Assembly: GCA_963847145.1 (NCBI GenBank)
Contig: CAWJYN010000004.1
Location: forward strand, 124,001 to 188,000
Direction of reading: 5' to 3'
Length of the DNA: 64,000 bases
Source: JABFRJ01 sp963847145
Lineage (GTDB): Bacteria; Pseudomonadota; Alphaproteobacteria; Rhizobiales; Hyphomicrobiaceae
The notes under the pieces are model-generated. The model did not search any database, was not told where the DNA came from, and saw only the letters and a program-made list of their open reading frames with translations. Below, piece by piece: positions 1-9,715 of the stretch (within the stretch, counting starts at the first letter, position 1; the number at the start of each line of letters is the position of its first letter). The position numbers and the translations under genes are program-made.

Positions 1-3000
1 TCCGATCCGACGTCGGCTGTCGCGTTCACGGTGGATACGACGGCACCGGTGGCTCCAATCGTCATGGCCGATGCCACCGCGGCCGGCGCCGGGGTATTTG
101 TCGGCACGGCGGAAGCCGGCTCGACCGTCAATGTTTATCTCGCCGGGCACACGACCCCTGACTTCACAACGACGGCGGATGCCGGCGGCAACTGGTCGGT
201 AACGGCCTTGTCGGGTGTTACTATCGGCAGCAGCGTGATTGCCAAGGCGACGGATCTCGCTGGCAACGCCTCGGCAGCTAGCACCGCCACCGTGGGGGCA
301 GCGCCCACACTTGACCTCAACGCAGTTGGCCCGCAGCTCATCGCCAATGGCGCGACGCCCGGAGCAACCGGCTGGACCACGGTCGGTGGACATACCGGCA
401 ATGGCGGATACGTCTTCGACGCCGATAGCGCCACCGGTTCGCTCGGTCAGGCGGGCATCGTCGGTTGGGATCGCGGTTCGGCATCGTCGGGAGCAGCGCA
501 GCTGACATTCAATCTCGGCTGGAACAATCGTAACCCTGAAAACAGCGTTGCCGAGACAATGTCGGTCACCATCGATGGCACCGAATATGCCCGCTTCACC
601 TCCGGTGCCAACAGCACCACCGGCACCATGTCGTATTACAATGGTGCCTCCGGTGCCGTGGCGACCATCGCCGCGTCCAGCTACGGCAGTTGGACCAAGA
701 CAGCCGTGACCATCGACCTGCCGGCCAACGTCTCTGCGTCGGGCAAGCTTGCTATGAACTGGGGCTCGGGTGCCGGCGGCGGCGACGACATCTTCGTCGA
801 CGACGTCAGCGCCATCGTGCCGACCGGACCAAATTATACGGACACATTCACCGCCCGCGGCGCACCTGTGTTGATCGCCAACACCCTCGCCACGAAGGTG
901 ACTGATGCCGATACGGCCAACATGGCCTCAGCCAAGGTCGTGCTGACCAACAAGCTCACCGGAGATGTCTTGTCGATCGGCGGCACGGCGGTCGCCGATG
1001 GTGCCACCGGCATCTACAATGGGCTTTCCTACAAGGTCGTCGATGCGGGTGGTGCCGAGACGATCACCTTCACTGGGAGCGCTGCAAAGGTTGTCTACCA
1101 GGCAGCGATCGACAGCATCGCGTTCTCCAACACGTTGTCGGCTCCCGCGCTGACAGATCGCACCATCGACGTTTCGGTGAACGATGGGCTGATGGACTCG
1201 AATGTTGCCGTGGCGACAATCCACGTCGTCTCTTCAGCGTTCAAGGCACCCGCCACCGTCACGACAACCACGGCAGCAACGTCCTACGCCCAAGCCGGCT
1301 ATTCGGTCTCCAGGATCGGCGACTTCAACGGCGACGGCATCGACGATTTTGTGGTCGGCGCGCCGGCGTCAGAAGCTGGTCATGTCACGGCCAAGACATC
1401 AGACCAGTACATCGTCTATGGCAACGCGGCGGGCGTACCGAATGTCAGCCTAGACAGCATCAACGCCTCGCAAGGGATCCATATCACCGCGACCACGTTC
1501 AAGCTGCCGAACTCCGACTACGGCCAGACCGGCCACACCGTCACCAATCTCGGTGATATCAACGGCGACGGCTTTGCCGATGTCGGCATCTCTTCGAACT
1601 ACAACGACCGCGCCTATGTGGTGATGGGTCGCGGCGGCAACGCGACTTCTGCCATCGAGCTCGGTTCGATTGACGCGTCCAACAGTGGCCAAGCAACGGC
1701 TGACGGGTTCGCAATCGTCAACTGGGATACCGGCGCCTGGATGGGTTCATCCATGAGTGGCGGCGATATCAACGGTGACGGCTTTGGTGATATCATTGTC
1801 GGCTCGCTCGATGGCGGCGGCAATGGTGGAGGTCAGGCCACGGTCTACTACGGCCACGAAGGAAAAGGCGGCACCGCGGCCTGGGAAAATCTGTACGCCT
1901 CCCCCGACGGCCTGCATCAAATCAACGCCAACGCGGGCTATGGTGCTCGATTGAACAACACGCTGGCAAGCACGGTCAACACCAGCGAGAGCACGGCCGC
2001 AAACTACGCGATCGACAGCGATCTCGGCGCCCGCGTTGCCGTCATCGCCGACGTCAACGGCGACGGCTACAACGACTACATGGTGACCGCGCCACGGACT
2101 GATAAGAACGGCGTCTACGACACTGGCACGGCCTACTTGATGTTTGGTGGCGCGAAAGGTTTGGGCCAGTTCGACCTGGCCAACTTGACGCCGTCGCAAG
2201 GCGTCAAGCTCACCGGAAGCGAGGTTTACGAGCAACTCGGGGGCTCGTACCTTGGCTCGAACACTACGACGCAAGGCGTGAGCGCGCTCAACTCTGCCGG
2301 TCCGCAGTCGAACAACATCGCCAATATCGGTGACATCAACGGCGACGGCACTGCCGACTTCGCCATCGGCTCGCCGAGCTGGGGCAATCAGCAGTTCGTC
2401 AGCAGTGGCCCGGGCCGCGTCTACGTCGTTTTCGGCAAGGATGCGGGCGTCAATTGGGCCGGGCTCAATCTCGGCGCACTCGACGGCACCAATGGCTTTA
2501 TCCTCCATAAGCCATCAGCGGGCGCGAGCTCCAACTCCAACACTTCCGTCAACCAGCTCGGCTGGTCGGTCGCGGGCGGCGTCGACATGAACGGTGACGG
2601 CATCGACGACATGGTCGTCTCAGCACCCGGCGAAAACGTCGGCGGCAAAGACGTCGGCGCGGTCTACATCGTGTACGGCAAGGCTGGCGGCACAACGGCT
2701 TTCCCCTCGCTCAACGATCTCGATGCGATGGTGACGGCGGGCACAGCAAAAAAGCTGACCGGTGCAGCTGCGAACGAGTACTTCGGTTCGTCAGTCACCA
2801 CCGGTGACTTCAACGGCGACGGCATTGGTGATGTCGCCATCGGCGCAGCCGGCGTGGCAACCTCGGCCGGCGCCACCTACGTAACCTACGGCCAGACAAA
2901 TGGCTTCACACAGGTCGGCTCGACCGACTCCGATGAGCTTCTGTCAGGCGCCACCACCGCCGGTCTCGCAGCCATCGTCGGCGGCGTCGATCGCATCGAT

Positions 3001-5808
3001 GGCGGTAAAGGCAACGATGTCATCCACGGCATCGGGGCAGCCGCTGATGCCGGCAACGCAGGCCTCTTCGACGTCGCTTACGGCGCCGCCGGCAACGACA
3101 CTATCGGCATCGAGGGCATGAATTTCACCCGCGTCGACGGTGGCCTCGGTAGTGACACGCTGAAAGTCGAGGGCGGCGCGCCGCTTTCGATCGACCTCAG
3201 CCAGCTTGCCACCAAGGTCCAGGGCTTCGAAACCTTCGATCTCGCCGGCACCGGCAGCTCGCTGACGGTCTTGGCCAACGACGTGCTGCATCAGAAGTCG
3301 GTGATCACCAGCAATTTCACCGTCATGGGCGGCGCGACAGATCATGTCGTGTTGACCAACGCGGCCAACGCGCAATGGAACGCCACGGGTGCGACCAAGA
3401 CCGTGGGTGGCATCACTTACGACACCTATCACAGCACCGGGATCGACGCGTCCAATACCAACGCCGACGTGCTCATCCAGCAGGGTGTGCAGGTCGACCT
3501 GACGCCTGCGGCCCAGGTCATTCAGACAACCACCGCCACCAAGTCCTACGCCTACTCGGGACAAGAGGTCGCCAACATCGGCGACTTCAACGGCGACGGC
3601 ATCGCCGACTACCTGGTGTCCGCACCTGCTAACGAGTATGGCCGCGAACAGGTCTATGGCTCCAAGCAGTTTGTTGTCTACGGCGACAAGAACGGCGTGC
3701 CCAAGGTCAATCTTGATGCCATGACTGCCACGCAGGGCATCGAGATCACCACGACGAACATGAAGTTCGGTTCCATCGATATCGGCACCACTGGCAACAC
3801 TGTCGCCGCACTCGGCGACCTCAACGGAGACGGTTTTGCCGACTTCGCAATGTCATCCAACCGCGGCGATAGCGCCTTCGTGGTGTTCGGCCGTGGCGGT
3901 GACACGACACAATCGATCGATCTGGCAACCGTCTCGGCCAGCGGCAATGGCAACGCCACTGCCGATGGCTTCTACATCGGCAACACCAGTACCGGCGGTT
4001 GGTTCGGCACCGGCTTGGCAGGTGGCGACATCAACGGCGATGGGTACGGCGATTTGATCGTTGGCGCATCAGATGGTGGCGGCAACGGTAACGGCCAGTA
4101 CATGACCCTTTATGGACATGCTGGCGCCGGTGGAACTGCATCCTGGCAGAACCTCTACGCCGCCTACGACGGCCTGCACACTGTTGGCAGCTTCGCTACG
4201 CTCGGAACTTTGCTTGCCACAACGGCCTCGCAGTCAGTCTCCACGACCGACTATACGACTGTAAACTACACCGCAGATGCTGATCTCGGCGACCGCATCG
4301 CGGTGGTCGGCGATGTCAACGGTGACGGCTTCAACGACTACATTGTGACGGCACCGCGTGTCGATCACAACGGAGTCAACGACACCGGCACTGCCTACCT
4401 GATGTTTGGGAGCAAGACCGGCCTCGGCAACTACGACCTCAAGAACCTGACGGCTGCGCAAGGCGTCAATCTCTATGGCTCGGAGGTCGGCGAATTGCTC
4501 GGCGGCACAACGCTTGCTACGGCTTCGTTGGGCGGAATTGTCAGCCAAGGCAACGTTGCCTACGGCCAATCGCACTCGGTCGCCGACATCGGCGATATCA
4601 ACGGCGATGGCATCGACGACGTCGCCATCGGCTCGCCGGGCTGGGGCAACCAGAACTACTACAACTCGGGTGCCGGCCGCACCTACATCGTGTATGGCCA
4701 GCAGAAGGGCGTCACATGGTCAGACGCCAGCCTCGGCAGCCTGAGTGGCACGAGCGGGTTCGTACTTTCGAAATCGTCGGCGGGCACCTCGAGCGGTTCC
4801 AACACCAACAACAACCAGCTCGGCTGGTCCATTGCTGGTGGCGGCGACTTCAACGGCGACGGTGCCGACGACTTCGTGGTCTCGGCAGTCGGTGAGACGG
4901 TCAGCGGTAACCTGGCCGCTGGTGCCGCCTATGTGATCTACGGCCAGGCAGGTGCAAACGTGGCATCCACGTTTACATCGTCGACCGATCTCGATGCGCT
5001 TGTGACGAACGGCAAGGCGGTTAAGTTCACAGGCTCGGCCGCGCAGGATCACTTCGGTTCGTCCGTTGCCATGGGTGACTTCAATGGTGACGGCCTGGCC
5101 GACATCGCGGTCGGCGCTCCCGGCAACTCGGCCGGCGGCACAGATGCCGGTCAGACAACCTTTGTCTATGGCTCGGCGGCCAATCTCACCCAGGCCATGT
5201 CGGTCAACAGCGAGACGCTGGCAGCTGGCACGCACACGGCGGGCTACGCAGCCATCGTCGGCGGGGTCGATCGCATCAGCGGTGGTCTTGGCGATGACAC
5301 GATCAGCGGTATCGGCTCAGCATCCGACACGGGCAACAACGGTAAGTTCGACGTCGCCTACGGCGCCGCCGGCAACGACACCATCGAGATTATCGGCACC
5401 AATTTCACTCGTGTCGACGGTGGGCTTGGCAATGACACGCTGACGTTCACAGGCTCCGGCATCAATCTCGACCTCGCCGCAACGGGATCGAAAGTGCAGG
5501 GCTTCGAAACCTTCGACATCGGCGGCACGGGCGCGAACACGCTCTCGTTGACGCTGGCAGATGTCCTCCAGCAGAAAGATAACGCCAGCCTGTCCTTCAC
5601 GGTCCTCGGGGGTGTCGACGATAGCGTCGCGTTGACCAATGCCAACGGTGGAACTTGGGCTGCCACGGGCGTGTCCAAGACGATCGATGGCCACACCTTC
5701 GACGTGTATCACAATTCGGCGATGATCGCGGCCAACACCCAAGGTGACGTCTTGATTGAGCAAGGGATCGCCCTGATCGGGCAATCGGCACAGGCGAATG
5801 TCTTCTGA
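1..5808 (+). CDS. Giant FG-GAP / RTX-like secreted protein, 5' end outside window
   Basis: The frame is open from base 1, so the N-terminus lies upstream; 1935 residues are visible. In order: a Bap-like Ig fragment (VDTTAPVAP), a jelly-roll-like segment (about nt 300-830), a VCBS/cadherin-like domain ending in SVNDGLMDSN (to about nt 1236), then two tandem modules. Each module has seven D-x-NGDG-xx-D calcium loops (starting near nt 1321, 1555, 1766, 2050, 2332, 2584, 2806 and again 3583, 3820, 4027, 4315, 4595, 4850, 5080), fitting a seven-bladed integrin-alpha-like propeller. Each propeller is followed by GGxGxD-type RTX repeats (GGKGNDVIHG, GAAGNDTI, GGLGNDTL). The end is short and hydrophobic (ANVF). 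The next three genes encode a type I exporter, so this is very probably its substrate: a calcium-folded extracellular or surface adhesin. The ligand is unknown. An enzymatic role is less likely, as no catalytic domain is visible. Confidence 0.9.
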   Translation, partial: SDPTSAVAFTVDTTAPVAPIVMADATAAGAGVFVGTAEAGSTVNVYLAGHTTPDFTTTADAGGNWSVTALSGVTIGSSVIAKATDLAGNASAASTATVGAAPTLDLNAVGPQLIANGATPGATGWTTVGGHTGNGGYVFDADSATGSLGQAGIVGWDRGSASSGAAQLTFNLGWNNRNPENSVAETMSVTIDGTEYARFTSGANSTTGTMSYYNGASGAVATIAASSYGSWTKTAVTIDLPANVSASGKLAMNWGSGAGGGDDIFVDDVSAIVPTGPNYTDTFTARGAPVLIANTLATKVTDADTANMASAKVVLTNKLTGDVLSIGGTAVADGATGIYNGLSYKVVDAGGAETITFTGSAAKVVYQAAIDSIAFSNTLSAPALTDRTIDVSVNDGLMDSNVAVATIHVVSSAFKAPATVTTTTAATSYAQAGYSVSRIGDFNGDGIDDFVVGAPASEAGHVTAKTSDQYIVYGNAAGVPNVSLDSINASQGIHITATTFKLPNSDYGQTGHTVTNLGDINGDGFADVGISSNYNDRAYVVMGRGGNATSAIELGSIDASNSGQATADGFAIVNWDTGAWMGSSMSGGDINGDGFGDIIVGSLDGGGNGGGQATVYYGHEGKGGTAAWENLYASPDGLHQINANAGYGARLNNTLASTVNTSESTAANYAIDSDLGARVAVIADVNGDGYNDYMVTAPRTDKNGVYDTGTAYLMFGGAKGLGQFDLANLTPSQGVKLTGSEVYEQLGGSYLGSNTTTQGVSALNSAGPQSNNIANIGDINGDGTADFAIGSPSWGNQQFVSSGPGRVYVVFGKDAGVNWAGLNLGALDGTNGFILHKPSAGASSNSNTSVNQLGWSVAGGVDMNGDGIDDMVVSAPGENVGGKDVGAVYIVYGKAGGTTAFPSLNDLDAMVTAGTAKKLTGAAANEYFGSSVTTGDFNGDGIGDVAIGAAGVATSAGATYVTYGQTNGFTQVGSTDSDELLSGATTAGLAAIVGGVDRIDGGKGNDVIHGIGAAADAGNAGLFDVAYGAAGNDTIGIEGMNFTRVDGGLGSDTLKVEGGAPLSIDLSQLATKVQGFETFDLAGTGSSLTVLANDVLHQKSVITSNFTVMGGATDHVVLTNAANAQWNATGATKTVGGITYDTYHSTGIDASNTNADVLIQQGVQVDLTPAAQVIQTTTATKSYAYSGQEVANIGDFNGDGIADYLVSAPANEYGREQVYGSKQFVVYGDKNGVPKVNLDAMTATQGIEITTTNMKFGSIDIGTTGNTVAALGDLNGDGFADFAMSSNRGDSAFVVFGRGGDTTQSIDLATVSASGNGNATADGFYIGNTSTGGWFGTGLAGGDINGDGYGDLIVGASDGGGNGNGQYMTLYGHAGAGGTASWQNLYAAYDGLHTVGSFATLGTLLATTASQSVSTTDYTTVNYTADADLGDRIAVVGDVNGDGFNDYIVTAPRVDHNGVNDTGTAYLMFGSKTGLGNYDLKNLTAAQGVNLYGSEVGELLGGTTLATASLGGIVSQGNVAYGQSHSVADIGDINGDGIDDVAIGSPGWGNQNYYNSGAGRTYIVYGQQKGVTWSDASLGSLSGTSGFVLSKSSAGTSSGSNTNNNQLGWSIAGGGDFNGDGADDFVVSAVGETVSGNLAAGAAYVIYGQAGANVASTFTSSTDLDALVTNGKAVKFTGSAAQDHFGSSVAMGDFNGDGLADIAVGAPGNSAGGTDAGQTTFVYGSAANLTQAMSVNSETLAAGTHTAGYAAIVGGVDRISGGLGDDTISGIGSASDTGNNGKFDVAYGAAGNDTIEIIGTNFTRVDGGLGNDTLTFTGSGINLDLAATGSKVQGFETFDIGGTGANTLSLTLADVLQQKDNASLSFTVLGGVDDSVALTNANGGTWAATGVSKTIDGHTFDVYHNSAMIAANTQGDVLIEQGIALIGQSAQANVF
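1281..5804 (+). repeat. Two tandem ~2.26 kb coding modules
   Basis: The 10-mer gtcctacgcc at 1281 recurs at 3543, a period of 2262 bp (754 codons, in frame). Module 1 covers about 1281-3542 and module 2 about 3543-5804. Each encodes the seven-loop propeller plus the RTX-like tail. Matching landmarks include NADGF/TADGF, DGGGNG, ENLYA/QNLYA, VQGFETFD and TDYHS-like segments near the module ends. The copies have diverged at many codons, so the duplication is not recent. Confidence 0.85.
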
Positions 5809-5839
5809 TGCGGCAGCGATAGCTGGCTTCAAAAAGTGT

Positions 5840-5865
5840 AGACGGGGTCGCAAGCGGCTCCGTCT
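5840..5865 (+). terminator. Weak hairpin after the adhesin gene
   Basis: agacgggg (5840-5847) pairs with ctccgtct (5858-5865), eight pairs including one G-U, across a 10-nt loop. No run of T follows (catataaat). It may attenuate transcription between the substrate gene and the exporter genes, or only protect the mRNA 3' end. Confidence 0.35.
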
Positions 5866-6042
5866 CATATAAATATCAATGGAGTACACGATAATTCTTC
5901 AGCGCCGAATACACCTGTGGCGGCATGGTCACGGCGTTCCTGCAACGCGAAGTAACGTGGAACAACTTGTGTATTAGAGGTTGTATGTTTTCTCAAAAAC
6001 CCTCAAAGAGAGCGCTCGCGTAGGTTGTGGAGTTGTTGCGTG

Positions 6043-7452
6043 ATGCGTTGTGCGTCTTCGATCGCCCCTAGAGCGGCGCTGCTGTTCGTCAGTGCCACCG
6101 TTGCAGGATGCAGTTCCGACATGATGTCTGCCACCCCAAAGATCGCCTTGGCGCGCGGCCCCACTGCGCCCTGGTCGGCCGCCGTCGAACCCGCCGTGCA
6201 GCCGCGCTTGCCGGTGAAGCTTGTCATCGCTCGCCCCGGTGGCGTCGATCTGGCCGCCACCGTATCGATGGCACTGGCCCGTCATCCCGACATCGGCCGG
6301 GCCGGCGCCGAGATTGCTCGCAGCGGCGGCGATCTGCAGGTGGCGGAAAGCGCCTGGTATCCAAAGGTCGGCTATACGTCTGCCTTCGGCAAATCCAGCA
6401 TCACCACGGCCTCGTCGGCCGATAACGCGAACCTACGCGCCGGCCTTGAAGTCAATCAGCTGATCTACGACTTCGGCCGCGCCGATAGCCAGATCCAAGC
6501 CGCCCGCGCCACCCGCGCGCAACGCTCGGCTGAATTCGCCGACACCGAAGAGCGTGTCGCACTCGCCACCAGTGATGCCTATCTCGAACTCGCCCGCGCG
6601 CAGTCATTGCTTGGTGCGTCGTCGCGTTATCTCACCGCGCTGGTCAATCTGCGCACAACTATTTCCATCCGCGCCGATAGCGGTGCTGCGAACCGCGCCG
6701 ACGTGCACGTGGCCGAGACGCGCGTGCAAAGCGCCAAGGCGGAACGCATCCGGTCGCAGACCCGTTATCTCACTGCCCAGGCGCGTCTCTTTCAGCTGAC
6801 AGGGGCCGAGATCACCCAAGCTATAGCGCCCACGGCGGTCATCGCTCGCCTGATCAAGAAGATCGAAAGTGCGCCAACCGCACAGGGCACCGGCATCGCC
6901 GCCGCTGAACAAGCCACCGACGCTGCCCGCGCCCGCCTCATGATTGCCCAGGCCGCCTACTATCCCGCAATCGGCGCGCGCGCCGCCTACACGCGGCCCT
7001 TCAGCAATGACGCGACCACGGCAACGTCGACCATCGGCCTCACCGTCACCGGCGATCTCTTCAACGGTGGTGGCAGCGCGGGACGCGTACTCGCCGCTGC
7101 TGGCGATCTGGCTGCTGCCGAGCGATCCACGTCTCTGGCGCGTCTCACCAGCACCACCGAGGTCGCCGTTGCGCGGGCGGAAATTGCCGGTGCCCGCGAT
7201 CGGACCGGCACCCACGAGCGCCAGCTCGAAAGCGCCCGCAGTGCTCGGGAAACCTCCCTCGCGGAATACAGCATCGGTAAACGCACGCTGACCGAGGTGC
7301 TCAATGCCGAGCAGGAAATCTTTCGCGCCGAAACCGATCGCATCAATGCGGACAGTGACGCCAACCTCGCGATCATCCGCGCCGCGGCTGCGCGGCAGGT
7401 GCTTATTGCGTGCCTGTCTCAGATGCGGGTCCAGTCGCCGGATCGCATGTGA
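6043..7452 (+). CDS. TolC-family outer membrane channel lipoprotein of the T1SS
   Basis: Outer membrane efflux protein of about 469 residues, expected to form the trimeric exit duct of the type I secretion system. The N-terminus is a lipoprotein signal with a lipobox ending TVAGC (Cys 23), so mature protein should be lipidated. Two OEP-type repeats follow, with long helical, Ala/Arg/Glu-rich coiled-coil stretches (such as the RADSQIQAARATRAQR segment and its partner near residues 380-430). I chose ATG 6043, with a GGAG about 10 nt upstream; a GTG at 6040 and a TTG at 6025 are in-frame alternatives. It lies between the secreted substrate and the ABC exporter, with 70 bp to the latter, which argues for one transcription unit. 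Confidence 0.9.
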   Translation: MRCASSIAPRAALLFVSATVAGCSSDMMSATPKIALARGPTAPWSAAVEPAVQPRLPVKLVIARPGGVDLAATVSMALARHPDIGRAGAEIARSGGDLQVAESAWYPKVGYTSAFGKSSITTASSADNANLRAGLEVNQLIYDFGRADSQIQAARATRAQRSAEFADTEERVALATSDAYLELARAQSLLGASSRYLTALVNLRTTISIRADSGAANRADVHVAETRVQSAKAERIRSQTRYLTAQARLFQLTGAEITQAIAPTAVIARLIKKIESAPTAQGTGIAAAEQATDAARARLMIAQAAYYPAIGARAAYTRPFSNDATTATSTIGLTVTGDLFNGGGSAGRVLAAAGDLAAAERSTSLARLTSTTEVAVARAEIAGARDRTGTHERQLESARSARETSLAEYSIGKRTLTEVLNAEQEIFRAETDRINADSDANLAIIRAAAARQVLIACLSQMRVQSPDRM

Positions 7453-7522
7453 CGTAGCGTTACTGAGCTGTTTTACGCTTTTCCGTCGCCTGCGTCCCGG
7501 CACCCACTGAGGACACTGCACC

Positions 7523-9715
7523 GTGACGCAATCGCATGAAACAACCACGGCCGATGCCGCCGCGTGGGCCATCGCACTTGTCGCTGTCGCGCATACCTTC
7601 GAGATGTCACCCTCGCTTGAATCAACGCGGCTGCATCTGTTGGCGTCGCCTCAACTGTCCCTCACGTCGCGGGTTCTCGCAGCCGCAACGCTCGCCGGTC
7701 TCAACGGGCGCTTTGCGACCTTACGCAAGCACGGCAAGGCCTCGCTCACGCCATTCATCGCCGAACTCCAGGGCGGTGAACTCGTCATCGTCCGTCAACT
7801 CAGCGCTGATCGCGCCGTGGTGCTCACTTTCGCGGCCGATGGCATGTTGGAACGCGAAGTATCGCGCGCTTGGCTGCACGAGGCGATCGCCGGACCAGTC
7901 CTGCAACTGACTCGCCGCGGCCCCATCCGCGATACCCGCATCGATGCTTACCTCGCCCCCTACCGCCGTTCCTGGTTTCGCAGCCTCTTGCGCGGCCACA
8001 TGCTGCGCTACGTCGAACTCGCAGGTGGCGCGCTCTGCGGTAACATCCTCGCGCTCGCCACGGCCATCTTCGCCATGCAGCTTTGGGACCGTGTCGTGCC
8101 AGCGCAGTCGCTGCCAACGTTGTGGGTGCTGACGCTCGGCGTCGCTCTCGCGCTCGGATTTGAACTCATCATCAAGATCATGCGCGTCGTCATCTCTGAT
8201 GGATTTGGCAAGGAACTTGATCTCAAGATGTCGGCGTTGTTTTTCGCCCGCGCGCTTGATCTCCGCAATGACGCGCGACCCCGCTCGCCAGGCACGCTCA
8301 TCGCCCAGCTGCGCGAACTCGATCAGATCCGCGATCTGCTCACCTCGACGACGCTCTCGGTGCTCTTTGAGCTGCCTTTCATCATCACCTTCATTATTGC
8401 CATCGCACTCATCGGTGGGCCGCTCGTCTACATCGTGCTCGCCGTCATTCCCATCGTGCTGCTGTTGTGTCTCATCATCCAATGGCCTATGGCGCGCCTG
8501 TCGCACGCCGGCATCCGCGAAAGCGCGCTGCGCAACGCGATGCTGGTCGAATCCATTGAGCGCATCGAGGACATCAAGTCGTTGCAGGCAGAAGCGCGCT
8601 TCGTCGCCGTCTGGGAGCAACTCAATGCCGAGAGCGCGCGTATTGCCAAGAAGAACCGGTTCCTCGCAGCCATGCTGACCAATGTGACGCTGACTTTGCA
8701 GCAGGCTGCCTATGTTGCCGTCCTCGTCGCCGGTGTCTATCTGGTGCTCGACAACGCCATGACCACTGGCGCGCTGATGGCGTGCTCCATGCTGACCAGC
8801 CGCGCCATTGCGCCGTTGGCGCAGATCGCCGGTGTGTTCGCACGCTGGCAAGGGGCCAAGGTGGCGCGCGAGGGGCTTGATAGTCTTCTGAAGCTTCCAG
8901 TCGATCACGGCACAGGCGCGCAGCGGTTCCACCGGCCGCTGCTGCAGCCGTCACTGGTGTTTGAAAACATCCGTCATGCCTATGACAAAGGCCAGCGGCC
9001 GGTCCTTACAATCCCAACGCTCACCATCAAACCCGGCGAACGCGTCGCCATCATCGGCCGCATCGGCTCGGGCAAATCCACTCTTCTCAAACTCGCCTCC
9101 GGCCTGATGCCGCCCGCCGAAGGCCGCGTGCTCGTGGATGCCACCGACATGGCGGCGATTGAGACCGCCGACATCCGCCGCGACATCGGCAGCTATCATC
9201 AAGACGCTGGGCTTTTCGTCGGGACCGTGCGCGCAAACCTGCAGCTGGGTGCCACCAGTGCTTCCGACGAAGACCTGCTCGCGGCCCTCTCCACCGTCGG
9301 CGCGGGTGCTCAAATCTTCACTGAAGGTCAAGGCCTCGACATGACCGTGCAGGAGGGCGGGCGGGGGCTCTCCAACGGCCAACGGCAGGCACTTCTCCTC
9401 GCGCGCACCCTCGTTCGCACACCTCGGGCGCTGCTGCTCGACGAGCCCACCGGTGCCATGGACGAAAGCACCGAACGGACTTTCGTCGCCAATCTGCGTC
9501 AATGGCTCGGCCCGCGCACGCTAATCGTAGCCACCCATCGCTATGCGCTTTTGGATATCGTCGATCGGGTCATTGTCATGGATCAAGGCCGCATTGTTCT
9601 CGACGGCCCGCGGGCTGAAGTCGTCCAGGAACTGTCTGCTGGTCCGTTGCCGGGCGCCAAGCCCGTCGCCCGCGCACCGTCCCTCGTCGCCACAGGAGCC
9701 GCTCATGGCGCATGA
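7523..9715 (+). CDS. Type I secretion ABC transporter (LapB/HlyB type) with non-catalytic C39-like N-domain
   Basis: 730-residue fused permease-ATPase that powers export of the neighbouring calcium-binding protein across the inner membrane. Residues 1-130 look like a C39-like domain but lack the Cys/His of a peptidase, as in HlyB and LapB, where this domain holds the substrate instead of cleaving it. About 155-440 is the six-helix permease. The ATPase (475-700) has Walker A GRIGSGKST, signature LSNGQRQ and Walker B LLLDEP. The substrate has no double-glycine leader in view, consistent with a C-terminal uncleaved signal. The 3' end overlaps the HlyD-type gene by 11 bp, indicating translational coupling. 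Confidence 0.92.
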   Translation: MTQSHETTTADAAAWAIALVAVAHTFEMSPSLESTRLHLLASPQLSLTSRVLAAATLAGLNGRFATLRKHGKASLTPFIAELQGGELVIVRQLSADRAVVLTFAADGMLEREVSRAWLHEAIAGPVLQLTRRGPIRDTRIDAYLAPYRRSWFRSLLRGHMLRYVELAGGALCGNILALATAIFAMQLWDRVVPAQSLPTLWVLTLGVALALGFELIIKIMRVVISDGFGKELDLKMSALFFARALDLRNDARPRSPGTLIAQLRELDQIRDLLTSTTLSVLFELPFIITFIIAIALIGGPLVYIVLAVIPIVLLLCLIIQWPMARLSHAGIRESALRNAMLVESIERIEDIKSLQAEARFVAVWEQLNAESARIAKKNRFLAAMLTNVTLTLQQAAYVAVLVAGVYLVLDNAMTTGALMACSMLTSRAIAPLAQIAGVFARWQGAKVAREGLDSLLKLPVDHGTGAQRFHRPLLQPSLVFENIRHAYDKGQRPVLTIPTLTIKPGERVAIIGRIGSGKSTLLKLASGLMPPAEGRVLVDATDMAAIETADIRRDIGSYHQDAGLFVGTVRANLQLGATSASDEDLLAALSTVGAGAQIFTEGQGLDMTVQEGGRGLSNGQRQALLLARTLVRTPRALLLDEPTGAMDESTERTFVANLRQWLGPRTLIVATHRYALLDIVDRVIVMDQGRIVLDGPRAEVVQELSAGPLPGAKPVARAPSLVATGAAHGA

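Noticed and set aside
7721..8932. 403-residue minus-strand frame opposite the ABC exporter gene
   Set aside because: Composition artefact of high-GC coding DNA; the exporter is intact.
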